Shown one piece after another: positions 12,301 through 25,889 of a stretch of 64,000 nucleotides of DNA; the stretch's first letter is position 1; each line of letters opens with the position of its first letter. The stretch is taken from contig NC_134027.1 in the NCBI RefSeq assembly GCF_964204645.1, positions 7,862,485-7,926,484 on the forward strand, read 5' to 3'. The notes under the pieces were generated by a model. The model ran no database searches, was not told the origin of the DNA, and worked only from the letters and a program-made list of their open reading frames with translations. The position numbers and the translations under genes are program-made. The DNA is from Tubulanus polymorphus (lineage: Eukaryota > Nemertea > Palaeonemertea > Tubulaniformes > Tubulanidae).

Positions 12301-15300
12301 ACGTATCCGCGGAGAAACAGTCGTGGAAAGAGATGATACAGTACTCCGACTAGTCGCAGTTGATTCATGCATTTGAGTTCGAAACCAATTTTTGCTGTTC
12401 AAATATCCGGACTGCGAGCTTGTCTGGGTGAATGCATCCTCGGCAACCGCCGGTATGTATCGAAACATTACCAAAGAAAATTACCCGACGACTGTAAAAA
12501 GCGGACTAATTTTCTACTTGAGCTAAAGTTTCAATCATCCTGCTGAATATTTCATTCAAAATTCAAATTGTTATTCGGACAAGTAACCATTCGAAATACG
12601 CAATTCCTTCTTGCGGCTGATTTGATTCGCTGGGGAGGTACTGACCCGTTCAATCGGCAGGAATATTGAGTTTATAAACCATAAATATTATGTATTTAAT
12701 GCGTTCTATCAAGCAGTTATATTCATGTAACATCATATCCAACGCACCTAATATTCTTGTTACGTATATTACATACAATATAAAATCCGGCAATAGGAAT
12801 GCATCAAAAAACAAATAACCGGTTTATTCACCAGAACATCGGATTATTACATAAACGTTATGTCGAAACGACATTTTTAGACATTAACCTGGCATAAATC
12901 AGTCATCAAATATGCTGAATATATAGTCGGTAGAACACGAAGTCACGTGCTTCCCTGTGGTTCATTTCGTCCAGTCCTTTCCGGCCACGTATGCTGACGC
13001 CACGATGTGTCGAAATGGATGAAATGCCATCTTGTTTTGATATGGGTTCTCCGATAATGAAATTGGTCGTCCGTCGGCATATATGCAATCGTCTATCCTT
13101 GATCCTCCGGCTGTGCAAAACCATCGTAGAAATGATTGCACCACGATTAAGGGTTCGCAGATTTGAGTGTGAAGATATGGTTGATTAAACAGAATTGATT
13201 ATTCCAGTTCGATATATGGCCACGATAAAGGTTTATGCAAAAATCTCTTGATAATTTTGAAATTCCAAGTGGTCACTGGTTTAGGTTTCTCGAGTTTTGT
13301 AAACTATGCAAGTAGTTAGTCAACTTTTTAACAAATTGGTCATGTTGCTGACTACATCTCAAAGTTACTAATAAATTCAACAATTTGCTTCAGATGACTG
13401 CGTCCAGTCGTTTATGCCGCAGAGATTCGTCATATGCGCAATATGATGCCTTGTAGTCTTGTTCTACGAAGAGGCTAATTACTAAAAGCCTGTCGTGAAA
13501 AGTACGGGTAACTTGAACTTTAGCCATATGACATTTGTAGATGTATCAATTATCGTTGTCCACATCAATCCTCAATGGACAAGGGACACAGCGTTGCCTA
13601 TAGACCGCGTATGTCTTAACTCTCCTTGGGTACGTTCGGTTCCGATATTGTTTCGTCTTTAAGTTCGATGTGAATTCCTATAATATCAAGGTGGAAGTGA
13701 TCCGTATATTCGATTTCGAATTGAAGGGGTTTGCTGGATACTGAAATAAATTGACTCCAAATAAGTTGGACATACTTCTTTGGAATTTGATCTCAATTAT
13801 GGAGATATCGATCGAATATTTTCAAGCAAAAACATGAGTATGAATTCACAAGAGCAACTGTAGATTAACTGAGAAATCAAAAACATGCGCAACATGTGAA
13901 ACTTGCTCTATATTAACGCCGTATCACTGAGTCAGCTATCATATTTGAAAATGCTTATTTCACAGTGAATTCCAACCTAGGTTTCAACCCCCAAAACCAA
14001 CTGCCCACTGAATAAATCTAGCCGCTAAGCATCAAATGGTAACCTTGTTGTTACCCGTTGTCTATTGTTTCATTGTATCTGCTCCTGCATAATATATCAG
14101 TTTTGAAACTGACTCATATAGTGTCAAAGTACTCTCTAAATTTTCCTTCGAATTGTGGATTTTTCTTCAATTCATATTCAAAGATACACAAATCATCATG
14201 CGGAAGCCACCCAACTATATAGCCCGTAGGTTAACGAACTCATGTGTTAATTGATCTTACTTTAGCAAACGTGGCTCGTTTTGGGTTTAATTGAATAGAA
14301 CGTTGAAGTTATTTGCGCATATCTAGTATAAGATCACTGCACATCCCCTGAGGCCTTTATCAATGCTTTTGGCAAAAAAACGAATCAATCAATGCCCTCA
14401 ATCGACAACAATTCCAAAGACCAAAGACAGTGGTTGGTGATTCTATCCTCGAATATTCAGTACTAGATACTTTTTTAAATGTCTAAAGATGGAATTGATT
14501 TTTTCTTTTGGAACATCACATCCGCACACACTACGATGTCATGTCGCGCCATTTACTGGAAAATGTAAAGAAATGGCGTAAATGCATAAGTTACAAAAAT
14601 AAGTAGCTGTGATTTGGTACAAAAGTGCATGCGTGACACTTAGGCCTAAGCCTTTAAAGCTTACCCAAATCTCATCACGTGCATTCGTCAAATTCGTTTA
14701 TCTCGTTTTGTGTAAAAGACGTTGTTATTGTTGTCGGCTGAGATTGGCTTTCTACATGTTTGCTGGTAGAATTTTCATTAAGCGATGAAACCGATTCAGC
14801 CTTTGGCACAAATTTAACTCGACGGGTCTCGTGGTTTTTATCGACAGCGACATGTGACTGAGCGGTTAAGTTCTGTGTAAATCAGACTGTTCTCAAGTCT
14901 GAGCCACGTCATCATCGGCGTTTTCTTCCGACTTTTTTATCTGCATTTGATGAAATGCCATAGGCCTACAACGTTAGGACCTGGGATAACAATAAATTCA
15001 TTTTGCTTTGTGTGACAGCTAACAACAACGACAGCAACGAACAATTTCCCGAAAGAGCAATCGGTCTATTCATTTATTTTTTGACGCCTTATAAAACGTT
15101 ACCATTATGAAACCAAAACAATGTTAACCATTCAGCCTCATTTAAAAAAATGGTCGACTGTGCAAATCGTCGCAGGTCTATGTGTACACATACAAGCTAT
15201 TCGGCAGAATATTATTGACACAGATGTAGAATGGCTTCCTGTGATTATATAATGAGCCACATTTGAACGTCGAAATCTTATATTGCATTGAATATAATTA

Positions 15301-17190
15301 GAAGACGTGTTGTTATAGTAAAGGATGTGAGATTATATCAGAAGCGGCAGGCATAAATCGAAATGCTAAGTAAATCGGATTATTCGGTCAAAATGGCGGA
15401 TGTATACACGATTTGGAAGTCTGATATAAAAGCAAGACCCTGACATGGGGATGCTGGTGGAATGACGAAGCTATCTACGATCTGTGTAGGGCGTGAATTT
15501 CATCGGCGGCTACAAGCGGTCAATATAAAAATGTGTAAACATATAATTTCATTATTCAAATGTTTTAGAAAATATGTTCGATATTAGGGGTATGCAAGTT
15601 TCATGAGATTAGCAATTTATAATAGCATAGCTGTCATATACGGCTCCGCGTCCTCTGATGGCATGTGTATTAAGTGACTATTCAATTCAATTTTTTATTG
15701 ATCCTTTAAATTCCCAAATTCAATAAAGTAACAAATTTTAAAATAAGAAAATACAACATACAAAACACATGCACAATTCATACAGAACAGCATAAACAAG
15801 TTTATTTCAAATGAAATATCGAGTGACAGCCAAACCGGGACCGGGCCGGCTTGGCCACACGATATGCTCAGCATCCAAAGTCCTATATGAAGCAGACAGT
15901 CAGACGAGCTCTCCTCAACCATGGAGGCAATGAAGTTGCAGACCAACTTAGAGGCAAAAGTGAATGAAGTCGGTCGTAAGTTATCAATTATTGACAGCGT
16001 CAAATATTTTATCAAAATTGATTTTCTTGTTTCACCTGATTCATCTATTCATTCATTTACTCTCATTTCATCAAACAGTATACTTTGTTTTCCACAGCCC
16101 TTTATTACGGATTGGTAGCAAGTAACGCCATATCTTTTATACAATATGAGGCAGAATAAGTGGTCTTCTATTAAGAAGCTTAAATAAAAAGGGCCCTAAC
16201 GACTAATCTCAATAATGTGTGGAAATCTGTCCATCTGGTCAATAGTGTTTGCTATTTACGACAGAGAATGTTTCTTCTTAAGTCAGTGCAGCTGATCCGA
16301 TGCACGGAATTTTGCCGTTAATTACACAATCTGTTGCTGATGGCGATTGCAGCAACGTCTCATTCGTCAGTGCGGTAGTAATCCATGTATTTGCAGTATA
16401 TTCTGAGGCCATACGCCCCACTATACCTCCAGCATTGGCCACCGACATTACGGGAGTCACTTTGTTAGCTAGATGTAAGTGGAAACAATTTTTAATTAAT
16501 GGATGCAAGGTCAGCTTAGATGGAACGAAGTTAACCGCTTAGCAAATGGTTAATAACGCGAGAGAATCCCTATCTATTAGCAGGTGTTAGAGAAAATTGA
16601 ATGCGTTTTCTTGCGATATCAATTGTTCACGGTTCAAATACATATTTACACCATATATATCTAATAACATAATGCCCATAATGTATATCGGTTTATCAAC
16701 TTCACAAGATATCTTATAGACTTAGCTACGATCGACGATTAACCGCGAAGCAACAATCACTACTGGATATTCTACAGAAAATGAATTCGTATCGAATGCT
16801 GAAATTTTGCCCGAGGCGAACGAATCATAATTGGATGCTGAATTTTTACTCAGCCTCCGCATCAAGGTAGAATTTCGTGTCATCTCGGTATTTTTGCCTC
16901 CAACCGCCCTTCGAGATGTAATTAGCAGTTTCTGATCGCGCAAACAAAAAAGAAGCGAGCGGTAGAAGTCCACTCCCGATTGCAGTAATTAGAATCCACA
17001 ATCTAATATGATTGATAGTTACAAGACGTTGATTATGCTTTCATGGACCTTGACGATGAAGCATTTGGTATAGAAGTTAATTAGATAAAGCCAGATTTCT
17101 TGGAGCTATATTCGACAGGTGAGTTTGAAAAACTTACGGTTTCTAGGTTATGATTTTTCATCTCAAGCTATCGATATGGCAGAAGTCCGT
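9344..17190. other. Mostly unassigned DNA, 9.3-17.2 kb
   Basis: No recognised gene. GC-richer islands at about 11950-12480 and 12900-13190 are open on both strands and may hide exons; the strand cannot be decided. About 15690-15910 looks like a degraded repeat. The rest is AT-rich and featureless to me. Confidence 0.4.
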
Positions 17191-17300
17191 CATCCACCCA
17201 CGGCAGGGATTCGAACCTGATGGCATCGCTACACTCAGCCACGGCACGAACCGTGGAAATCTCGATGCTATCAGGTTTAAATCCCTGCCGGGGGAGGATG
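17191..17300. repeat. Fold-back element with tRNA-like internal promoter boxes
   Basis: Two diverged arms (about 17191-17248 and 17250-17300) are inverted copies of each other around the hairpin CCACGGCACGAACCGTGG. Read on the minus strand the left arm holds an A-box-like TGGCTGAGTG and a perfect B box GGTTCGAATCC, but they are only about 26 bases apart, too close for an intact tRNA. The right arm has lost the B box (GGTTTAAATCC). Best read as a decayed tRNA-derived SINE pair. Confidence 0.5.
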
Positions 17301-20300
17301 GTTCATTCTGAATATTTCTACCGTGATTGTTCGGTTTGGGGCGTTGTTCGTCAAAAAGGCATATCAAAGGCCTCACAGGTAACATATTGAAAATTGGCTT
17401 TATAAATCAATAGTCCAGGTGTATGTACAATCGGTCTATAAATCACGTATAATTGGTAATAGGAACACGGTTATTCACCAGGCAACAACACTGAATTGGG
17501 AAGCTTTCCCAGGGAGGGAAAATAGCACGCAAACGGCAATGGCCTCGTAAATAGCAAAAGAGCGTATGCAAAGAGTCACGATTTACTACCGTAGCCAACC
17601 GGAAGTATACATCGACACGGGGACCGGAAGTCGACAGCACCAAACGGAAGTCGAGCGCGGTCAGTCGAAATGCTTGTCCAATCAGCGCTGTTACTTGAGC
17701 GCTGCCATGATATGTCAGATAACACGTTTAAACCACGAAACTTTTTCACAACCGATTCACAAGTTCATAACAACTAACAGTAGATGTATATATTGAGAGG
17801 AGCTACTCGTTATGAATAGGATTCAGCAAACTTAATCACATCTATCTGTGCTCTTGGTTCTGAGGCGCAAATATCATTTTGCGGACCAACGAAATTCTTG
17901 TCTGAACATTTTGATGGTCATTTTCGATGGTTCCACCAGGTATACCTCCGGCAGACACCGAAATAAACTGAATTTTCTCTGCGGAGACATAGACGATTCC
18001 GTAGCCTTCGGTTTTTGCTAACCGTATTTTCAGCAGTCGACCAACGTAACGCGATTTCCGGCCACAGGGAAACTGCCAATTAGATGCCGATTTTGCTCGA
18101 GATTACCATCCGACCTTGACCTTCTATATAGCCTATCTTCCGAGATAGTTCAGCTAAAAAATAAATTTAGATGGAAAAGTCACATTGGGCTATCGAAAGT
18201 CTCGTTGTTATTCTTATTGTGATATTATTTTTAATCATCAATGGAAATATATCTACGATTATGGAATTCTATTATGAGTTATCATTTTAATCAGATGACT
18301 CGGGTTATGGAGCGATAAAGTCATGGCACATGATGGATTGTTATTTTCAGTAGCCTCACCTAATTAGCTCGATGTATCTTGCTAAATGACTATCTTGGCG
18401 AGGTTATTTTCCAGCCGAATAGACATATCTCAGTTGATCCGAATTGCGCTTCCTCGTGGGCATCAGGCACTAATTTGACGCAGTGCACAAAGTGTGAACG
18501 GACGATATTTTCGGTGTATTCTTCCGTACGTAAATTCATCGCCAACAAAGACACAATAATGGTTTTGGGGCCCAGTAAAGCATGAACAGCAAATAACTTT
18601 CCGATGCTCGATTCGTCCTCGCAGTTTTTCAAGCGACCCGGGGGTTAGGTCTGTGTTTTACTATATGGATTACAAAAATGGATTTACTTTTTAGCACAAA
18701 TACAGACAGAGCGAAACACAAGTTTTCCCTTCAGCATAATCGCAGGGGCTTTTTGCTTTGCTTGAAACAGTGAGGAAAATACATGTAATTCGGCCGAAAA
18801 GACCCATCTTTATCAATCAAACTGAAAGCAAATCACATCTAAAACGATTTACGTACAGCGAACATAATATAATTCCTTCAACAGGCCTGACTTTTATTTT
18901 AGGTGACAGCGCCAATTGAAGTAGTCTCCACGTCAGTGAAATTGCAAACACAATCAGTTTTTCATCAACAGTGACGCTCGTTTAATTTCCTGTAGAATTA
19001 AATATTAGTGTAGTAGGGCTTTTCATCCGACTAGGTCAGAATCGCCACTCGGTATCTCTCAGTACAATATTCCCCAGAGTGATTGGGAAAGGAAGAAATC
19101 ATCTAATCTAGTGATTGATAATCATGCTGGCAGTTTCTAAACGAACTTAAGATGCAATTCGATTTGAATAAATGGGAATTGATATGCTTTCTTAACTATA
19201 GGTTGGGTTAGGCAGCACTACCGGTAACCTAGGACCAGTTCCGTGTTGCATGACAAGTATTGATTATTTCCGAATTTCTTTCTTTCGCCAGCTCTTTGTT
19301 AGGTATTTTTTTCTTGACTATTCTGTAGATAGATTACTCTAAAACCGGACCCAGAAAACATTCCCCGCTTTGTGAACGCCCGGCAGAGTTCAAGAGCGAT
19401 GATCAACTTGATGATTTATTCATTAAAAGCTCGGCAAGTAGCGGTATTTAACTTACTTAATGGTGAATTACCACCCGTGGTACAATAAATTACTTGGTCA
19501 TTTGGATGCGAGATTGTATCAAGCGACACCTTCACGACGGTTATTATACAACTTTATATGAGGTCTTGATTAATCCATAAAAACCCTAAGACCTTCGGTC
19601 TGACGGTGTGAATAGCGTTTATTCAGTGTCGAAGACCGTTCCAGTTTTCGGGGGGAAATTAAATGCCAAATTCTAAAATCTCGGCGCGCGCGAGATTAGA
19701 AACGTGATTTATGCGACAAACTAGATCTGACAGGCATCAAGTGCCCATATTGGACGCCATGTTTAATTGCTCAATCATGCCGGGTAATGTGCGAAAATAA
19801 CATCGCATGGTTGCGCAGTTTAATCACGCATATTTCTCCTCTCACTCCATGAGTAGTCACGAAGAGTCTGAGAAGTTTGGTATATATGATGAATATGAAA
19901 TAGATAGCCCGGTTTCATTCGTATGGTAGGAGCTACCCATAACGAATCTATATCCCCATCAACGCGAGTGTTGCTGCTAACCTTTCAGTACATGAAATAC
20001 TTAAACATTGCATTCTAATACATTCATGCAAATCATATATATGTATATGTCAGGCAGAGCCTCCGATTTGTTTTTCAAACAACAAAAACCTGGAACGTGA
20101 CTTCTTCATTCATTGACAGATATCGGTTATTAAGCACTCCACTATATTCACCATTTCTATTGTATCGGTGATGAAACTCTCTTATCCTTGACGGCCTTAT
20201 TCTACGATGAATTCTTTTACATTCAACAAAATGTTTTTTTTCTTTAAATTTATGTACTGACTTAATAAGAGCCAGCCTATGCGTCTCGCATTATTGGAGG

Positions 20301-23300
20301 GGCGGATCCAGAGACACATTTTGAAGGACTTGTCACATCCCAAAAGGGCACTTGATGTCCACAAATTCAATATTAGGGTCACCACTGCACAGAAAAAGTA
20401 AAAGGGCACTAAAGAAAATTCAATGGACTTGTACATGTCTTAAAGTCCCCTGTGGATCCACCCCTGTATAATGCAGTTAGTCACACTAATTGTTCGCTGG
20501 CAACAGAGTTTGTAGTCTCCCCTGGTATATCGAATCTGAAACAAATCTTTAATTTGCTTTTCTTGCTTTTTCTGAATATTGCCTAGCTTTGAAGGTCCGT
20601 AAAAAAACGTTTATAAGCACGAGTGCAGAAGCATTCAAAGAGGACCGAACCGAAAGGACACGTGAAACGTGAGATGAAAACCATCGATCAAAACACCTGA
20701 AAAAAAGCTTAATCCTATCGATCGATGCGATAAGTGACAGAAACGTCACCGGGTGATTTTCTGGGACACGAATTATATTTTTTCGATGCTTTTTGTCATA
20801 CGACGACGTCAGCAAATTTTGTTCTTTAGTCCACCGTAAATGGAAACGATTTTACTACCTAAGATGGTAAAACTATTCGGCTACACGCACGATGACCCTC
20901 ATCTGCACCATTACTCAAGCAAACACCGAGTACTCAGGCCTACATATTTGTCAATAGTTTCCAAGTGAATAACTCTTAATCTTGAGCATGGATGGTTCGG
21001 GCAGAGAGCTGCGCACATAGATCGTGTTTGCACATCTGCCTGCGATGGGCGGTACGCCTGACTCGCGGGAATATTTACACCAAGGTTTGTGTACTTTGAA
21101 ATTGGCTCGCGATTCAGCCGTTCGCAGCTAATTACGACGTGATAACTTAAGAGCTCGAACATTCCTCCGAATCATCGGCTTGTTGCGCCATAAATCGAAC
21201 CAAAAATCGCGCTTGTATCTCGTTCCATCTTATACTGTCGTGATGGATCGATGCACGCATTATTTCATTCGAAATGATCGCCGAGCAGATTCCAATCGAC
21301 GGATAAAAAGCGTCAACGCATTTGGCTCCGTTCACGCGGGCGTTTAATAGAGACTGAAGCCGTCATCGTATATATCACTCTATCGGTTATTTTTTCAGCG
21401 AAATGATAAGATTTCAGTTTCTACTTTCTACTGCCGTTGTCGAGTGGATCGTGCGATGATACCGATCAATCAATGCGCGCGCGCGGCGGTATACAAGTGC
21501 ACGAATTACGACGTATTCCAAATGATGTGGCTAGTCGCAAAAATCAATCTGAATTTGGTTTGCGAGGCGTTGACAAACAAGCCTCGGCTGTGACGTCTTC
21601 GTTAATTCCAAATCGGTATAGTCCTGTCGTACACCATTCCTACGACACGAACAGAATAAGCGATGGAGATCGTCGCTATCGTTAGGTGCAGTTGAAGCAA
21701 TTTATCGTTACAATGAGGCAACAGCGCGCGACATAAGAGAATTTTCAATATCAAAGATCGCTCCATTGATATTCGCTTTTATTTCACTCGAACTTCTCGG
21801 TCGGGATATTTCAGCCCGATATCAGAGTATCTGATTACCGAATGCTGGCGACGGAAGGTTCAATATATTTTAGTTAACTGTACACAAGGTTAATTAAATA
21901 TGCATGACCGAATATTGAAAAAAAGTATGAAAATTGGTTGGACTACTGCAATATGCGAATGGCTCGAGACGTGAAGATGAGTTTGGGTTGCGCCATAAAT
22001 CTCCGTACGATAAAATTCTCCAAGCGGAGATCACACTTGTGCACAGAATATTCCCGTAGGATTTGGCGACGTGGAGCAGACAATATTATACCAAGTAATA
22101 TAAAACTATTCGATTCTTTATCAGACTGTCATCCAAAATCGGCAGACACAACGGCGAAAAGCGGGGTAAAAGAAACACAAACAAAGGAAGAACAAAACAA
22201 ACCATCGCTAAGACGCTTTATATGATTTGTTATTTTTGATCTTTTATTTTTACGCAATATTTGCATAACGTATATAATATGCATAGATATACAAATGGAA
22301 ACCATTTTATACAGTTGAATGGAATATGAGCAGAAGTTTTATTGAGACATTCAGTAAAATACTGAGTGGAATAACAAATCTATTACTCTACATGCAACAA
22401 TATATTGGGGGGCAAGTTTTACAGATCGAAAGAAAATATGAAGCAATGGCAGCTGACGCGGCTGTAGATCAGATTTCGGTGCATTGTTATCAACTGTAGG
22501 ATACCGAATTTAGTTACAGACACGACCATCGGTAAGATCGCCTGATGTTGTTATTTCCGCGAATTTGTCAGAGTTGACATTGTAAACTTTTCATTGCTCG
22601 TGCGCCATAATCACGGCGCCTCACCGAGGCAGCTTCAAAACACACTGCCGCTGTTGTGGTGTACAATGAAATTCTCTCTCGCTCTCAGACGCGAGATTAA
22701 TTCTATCCTGTGTCAGAGAAATCTATCGCGTCAATTGAATACTAATGTAACATCTTTATTCGGCAAGTTGTTCAAGGGTGAAATTTATGACTATAGTTGA
22801 TAAAGCGTATTGGCTTCGTTATAGCGCCGATTAGTCAGTTAAGGATATTACGAAAGTTTCAACTCAACTGTCCCGTTTGTTTCCATATACATGTTTCTGT
22901 ATATCCAGGCTACAGCAAACATTTTTTTTCAAAAGGTCGAAACTTGCCCCGAACGAGTAAAACTCAACAACATGATTAGAATATCAAAATAAACATCAAC
23001 ATTAACTATCTTTTACAAAAAGCTTAGCCCTAATAACTTGAAAATAACAAAAAAACCAACCCCGCATAGTGGGCTGTTTAACGAACGTTTAATTATTTAT
23101 CGGGCATCGCTCATTTCTGCAGTATCCAAGTCACCAGTGATTACATACTTGATATAGTTTTATGGCATTTTCAATATTTAACCAGATATGAATATTTGAA
23201 AGTCACGATCAATTTGAGCCTTGACCTCATTTCGAAGCTTTGCGTATCAACTGCTTACGTCATAATATCATATGGATGACGTCATGGATACATGTACTCG

Positions 23301-25565
23301 CGAATCGAAACCCTAAAACTGCCAGTGTATATTAATGAAATGGCGATGCACCAACAAACACGACACCAGCGTCCGTGGGATGGGAAGTAATTTTCTTGAG
23401 ATAGAATATTGTAATTGTATCTTGAGACGAGGCATGGAGTAACACCCGGAAACAAGAACTAAAAATAGTTTAGTTACTACCAGAAAAAACAAGTCAGAGC
23501 ATGTACAAAATTCATACACGCTATTCTGTTCGCCCTTCTATTTACAATTTGATCATCTATATTACTCAGGCCGGCCTCTTTATAACAGAACAATTATCAA
23601 ATCATTCTCCTGAAACCAAAAATATCATTTTCCATTAATTTTGAGAATTTGTTACTTTCAAGTACTGTTACCGATACCGACCCAGCGCTTTGGTATAAGC
23701 ATCCGTTGCAACAAACAAATCGCAGAATCATCAATCTGGATTTTCCAAGGTTAAGCGCTTTGACAATGTTAAATAGAGAAGAAACTTCCAACACGCCAGC
23801 TATAGATAAGGTAGGAGACACGGTAGCAAGATTTGCACCTGCCATCGTTGAAATTCAAACTTGACGACCGAGTTTCTTTTACAAAATTCTACCGTACAAG
23901 ACTTTTCTTTTTTTGACATTTCATCATTTTACATAATACACCTCGGCGACAGCCCGTACTGCTTCTAAAGACACCCATGTACCTTCGAAATTTATCAAGT
24001 TTGACACCCTATTTCAAAGATTTATTAATATTTCCAACATGTGGTGTTGTATCAATGATCGCCGCTAAACACGCTTGAAAAGATTTCCTAGTTCCGAATA
24101 GCCTCGCAGCAGGACTTCTATTCATAAACCAAGTTGCATTTATGTAACACTAGACTAACGACACTTTTTTCCCTGTGATATATGCTACGTAACTTTTGAA
24201 CGTTTTATACCGCTGCGTAGCCGTAGTATTATACGTAGATTAAACGTGATAAAGAACTTATTTCTAATACCGTCGGGAATAAAGTGAATCACCATCCAAT
24301 ATCGGGATATATAAAACCTACGGGAGTGTCGACACGGAAACATAAAAACAAATTCAAACGAGGGATACGAAGTTTGTTCAAGTATATAGTTGTTCATTTT
24401 ACTATTTTGGATTTGATAAATGCGCCATCGTTAATACAGAACTCATTAGCCATTCAAGCACTTTCAACTGATATGGAATTCATTTGCCATTTTGTAGCAC
24501 TTGTAACTAATAGAGTGGTCCATTTGATACCCCCAACTCATCTAAAAGCGTATTTGCTTTTTTCTTTCAGACGACGTCAACATATAGTTTGAATTGTGTA
24601 TAAAATCAAGGTTTATTAAGGACTATTCCAATTAGATTGCTTAATTATCGTAATCAAAAATGAAAATCGATTAATCTATTCATTGAAGATTCTGACGAAT
24701 GAATTTTTTTACATATTTCGTATAAGCATAAAAACTAACCGATTGACCCATACCGGAGTTATCGTGGAATCCTTTTTTGGTTCTTTCTTTTATTCTCCCG
24801 CTTGTAAATTCATAACGCCTTTAACATTGCACGAAAGAAAGAACAAGTGAATATACAGAAATTATGCGTCGACTGATAAAACCAAGATTTATTCAGCTCG
24901 TGATATGCCACCTGGGTACTGTAAATTATACCAAGAAATTATAACAGATCGAGACGATGTGATTTCCCGCCTTTGCACCGAATACCCAGCGAAAAAATGA
25001 AACTGTTTATGGCTTAAGGCACACCATTTTACGTTTTTCGTAACTCTTGTTGTCGAGATAGGATGTATACAATATTCTCGCTCGAACGACGCAGATTCAT
25101 TATTCAATAGGCTGATCAATGGATGGTCGATTCTGATGTACGAACAAAACGCAGTACGACATGATATAGAAATACTTCCCCTGCATTAACGAACCAAAAA
25201 CCAGCTTTTTACTATACTGTTTTATACTACATGGGGTCGAGCTTAGCGACTTCCTATTCATAACGTCTACATTTCAGGATTGCAAACGAACACGCCCTGT
25301 CGAATTGGCGGTACGTCCGCCGTGTCTCCGTATACGTCAAAGGCTACAAGAGGTATCATTTAATGGCCGGCTAGGCAATCAAGCCATCAACGGCAATTAA
25401 CCAAGTGGATGTTAAATGATGAAATTTGTTGGCGATTCACTAAATGCAGTTATAAATGAACTGGCGTCATTCCGGCTACTAATATCAATAAACGGAAATC
25501 TTTCTAGTATTCTAAATCTGCCTAGTATGGTGACGGTTCCTGCTCCGGGGCAGATCAAATCATAC
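17301..25565. other. Mostly unassigned DNA, 17.3-25.6 kb
   Basis: Apart from the element at 20.3 kb I support no gene. Weak coding-like frames occur on the minus strand at 17842-18072 and 18390-18600 and around the CpG-rich stretch 20950-21690, without adequate splice support. Confidence 0.4.
20297..20466. mobile_element. Short inverted-repeat element (GGGGCGGATCCA family), copy 1
   Basis: The left end AGGGGCGGATCCAGAG (from 20297) and the right end, which reads AGGGGTGGATCCACAG on the minus strand (to 20466), are inverted repeats with two mismatches over 16 bases. Internal sequence carries two AAAAGGGCACT words. Non-autonomous, no ORF. Shares ends and internal words with the copy at 40.4 kb. 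Confidence 0.6.
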
Positions 25566-25889
25566 CTGACTGCCAGATGAACAATTTGTACCGATTACAA
25601 GCTATGGTATTATAGAAAGTGGACAATGATTTGAATCCGACTGACGATTGTCTATTTCCCTGCAGAATTTCGCCTATGAAATCGTAGCAATCATGCCTTA
25701 AAAATTCTAGCGTTAATCTTTTTTCCAGAGTTGGCATCATTTGACAAGTTTTAACATTGACACCTTTTTCGGCATCAAGGAATTGATTTTTGCACGATGA
25801 ACTCGCGAAGATCGTATCGATTTTAGCCTCAAGACTGTTGCCCACAGCGTAGACAACGTTTGAAATTGGAATGAACTTACACAATTGGG
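25566..25889 (-). CDS. Probable internal coding exon of an extracellular-type protein, unrecognised
   Basis: Open for 107 codons between a strong acceptor (ACATGTTTTCAG, first base 25889) and a GTATGA donor (last exon base 25566). Both ends are phase 1, the class favoured by shuffled extracellular modules. The reading has five cysteines, no transmembrane segment and hydrophobic strands alternating with polar stretches, so a disulfide-bonded ectodomain is plausible. I found no partner exons with confidence and no family match. Gene limits are unknown. Confidence 0.4.

Noticed and set aside
12962-13144. Tyrosine-recombinase-like HPFRHIVAS motif
   Set aside because: Only one short motif, with no flanking catalytic Arg or Tyr context; the region is open in several frames, so chance is likely.
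15695-16015. 106-codon minus-strand ORF with hydrophobic stretches
   Set aside because: AT-rich poly-Phe/Leu composition from a T-rich strand, no splice or start support.
16722-17050. Minus-strand readings with a hydrophobic segment and acidic tail
   Set aside because: Two different frames look equally plausible and neither has a clean acceptor.
17195-17250. Intact tRNA gene on the minus strand (perfect B box)
   Set aside because: A and B boxes are too close, there is no anticodon arm, and an acceptor stem cannot be formed.
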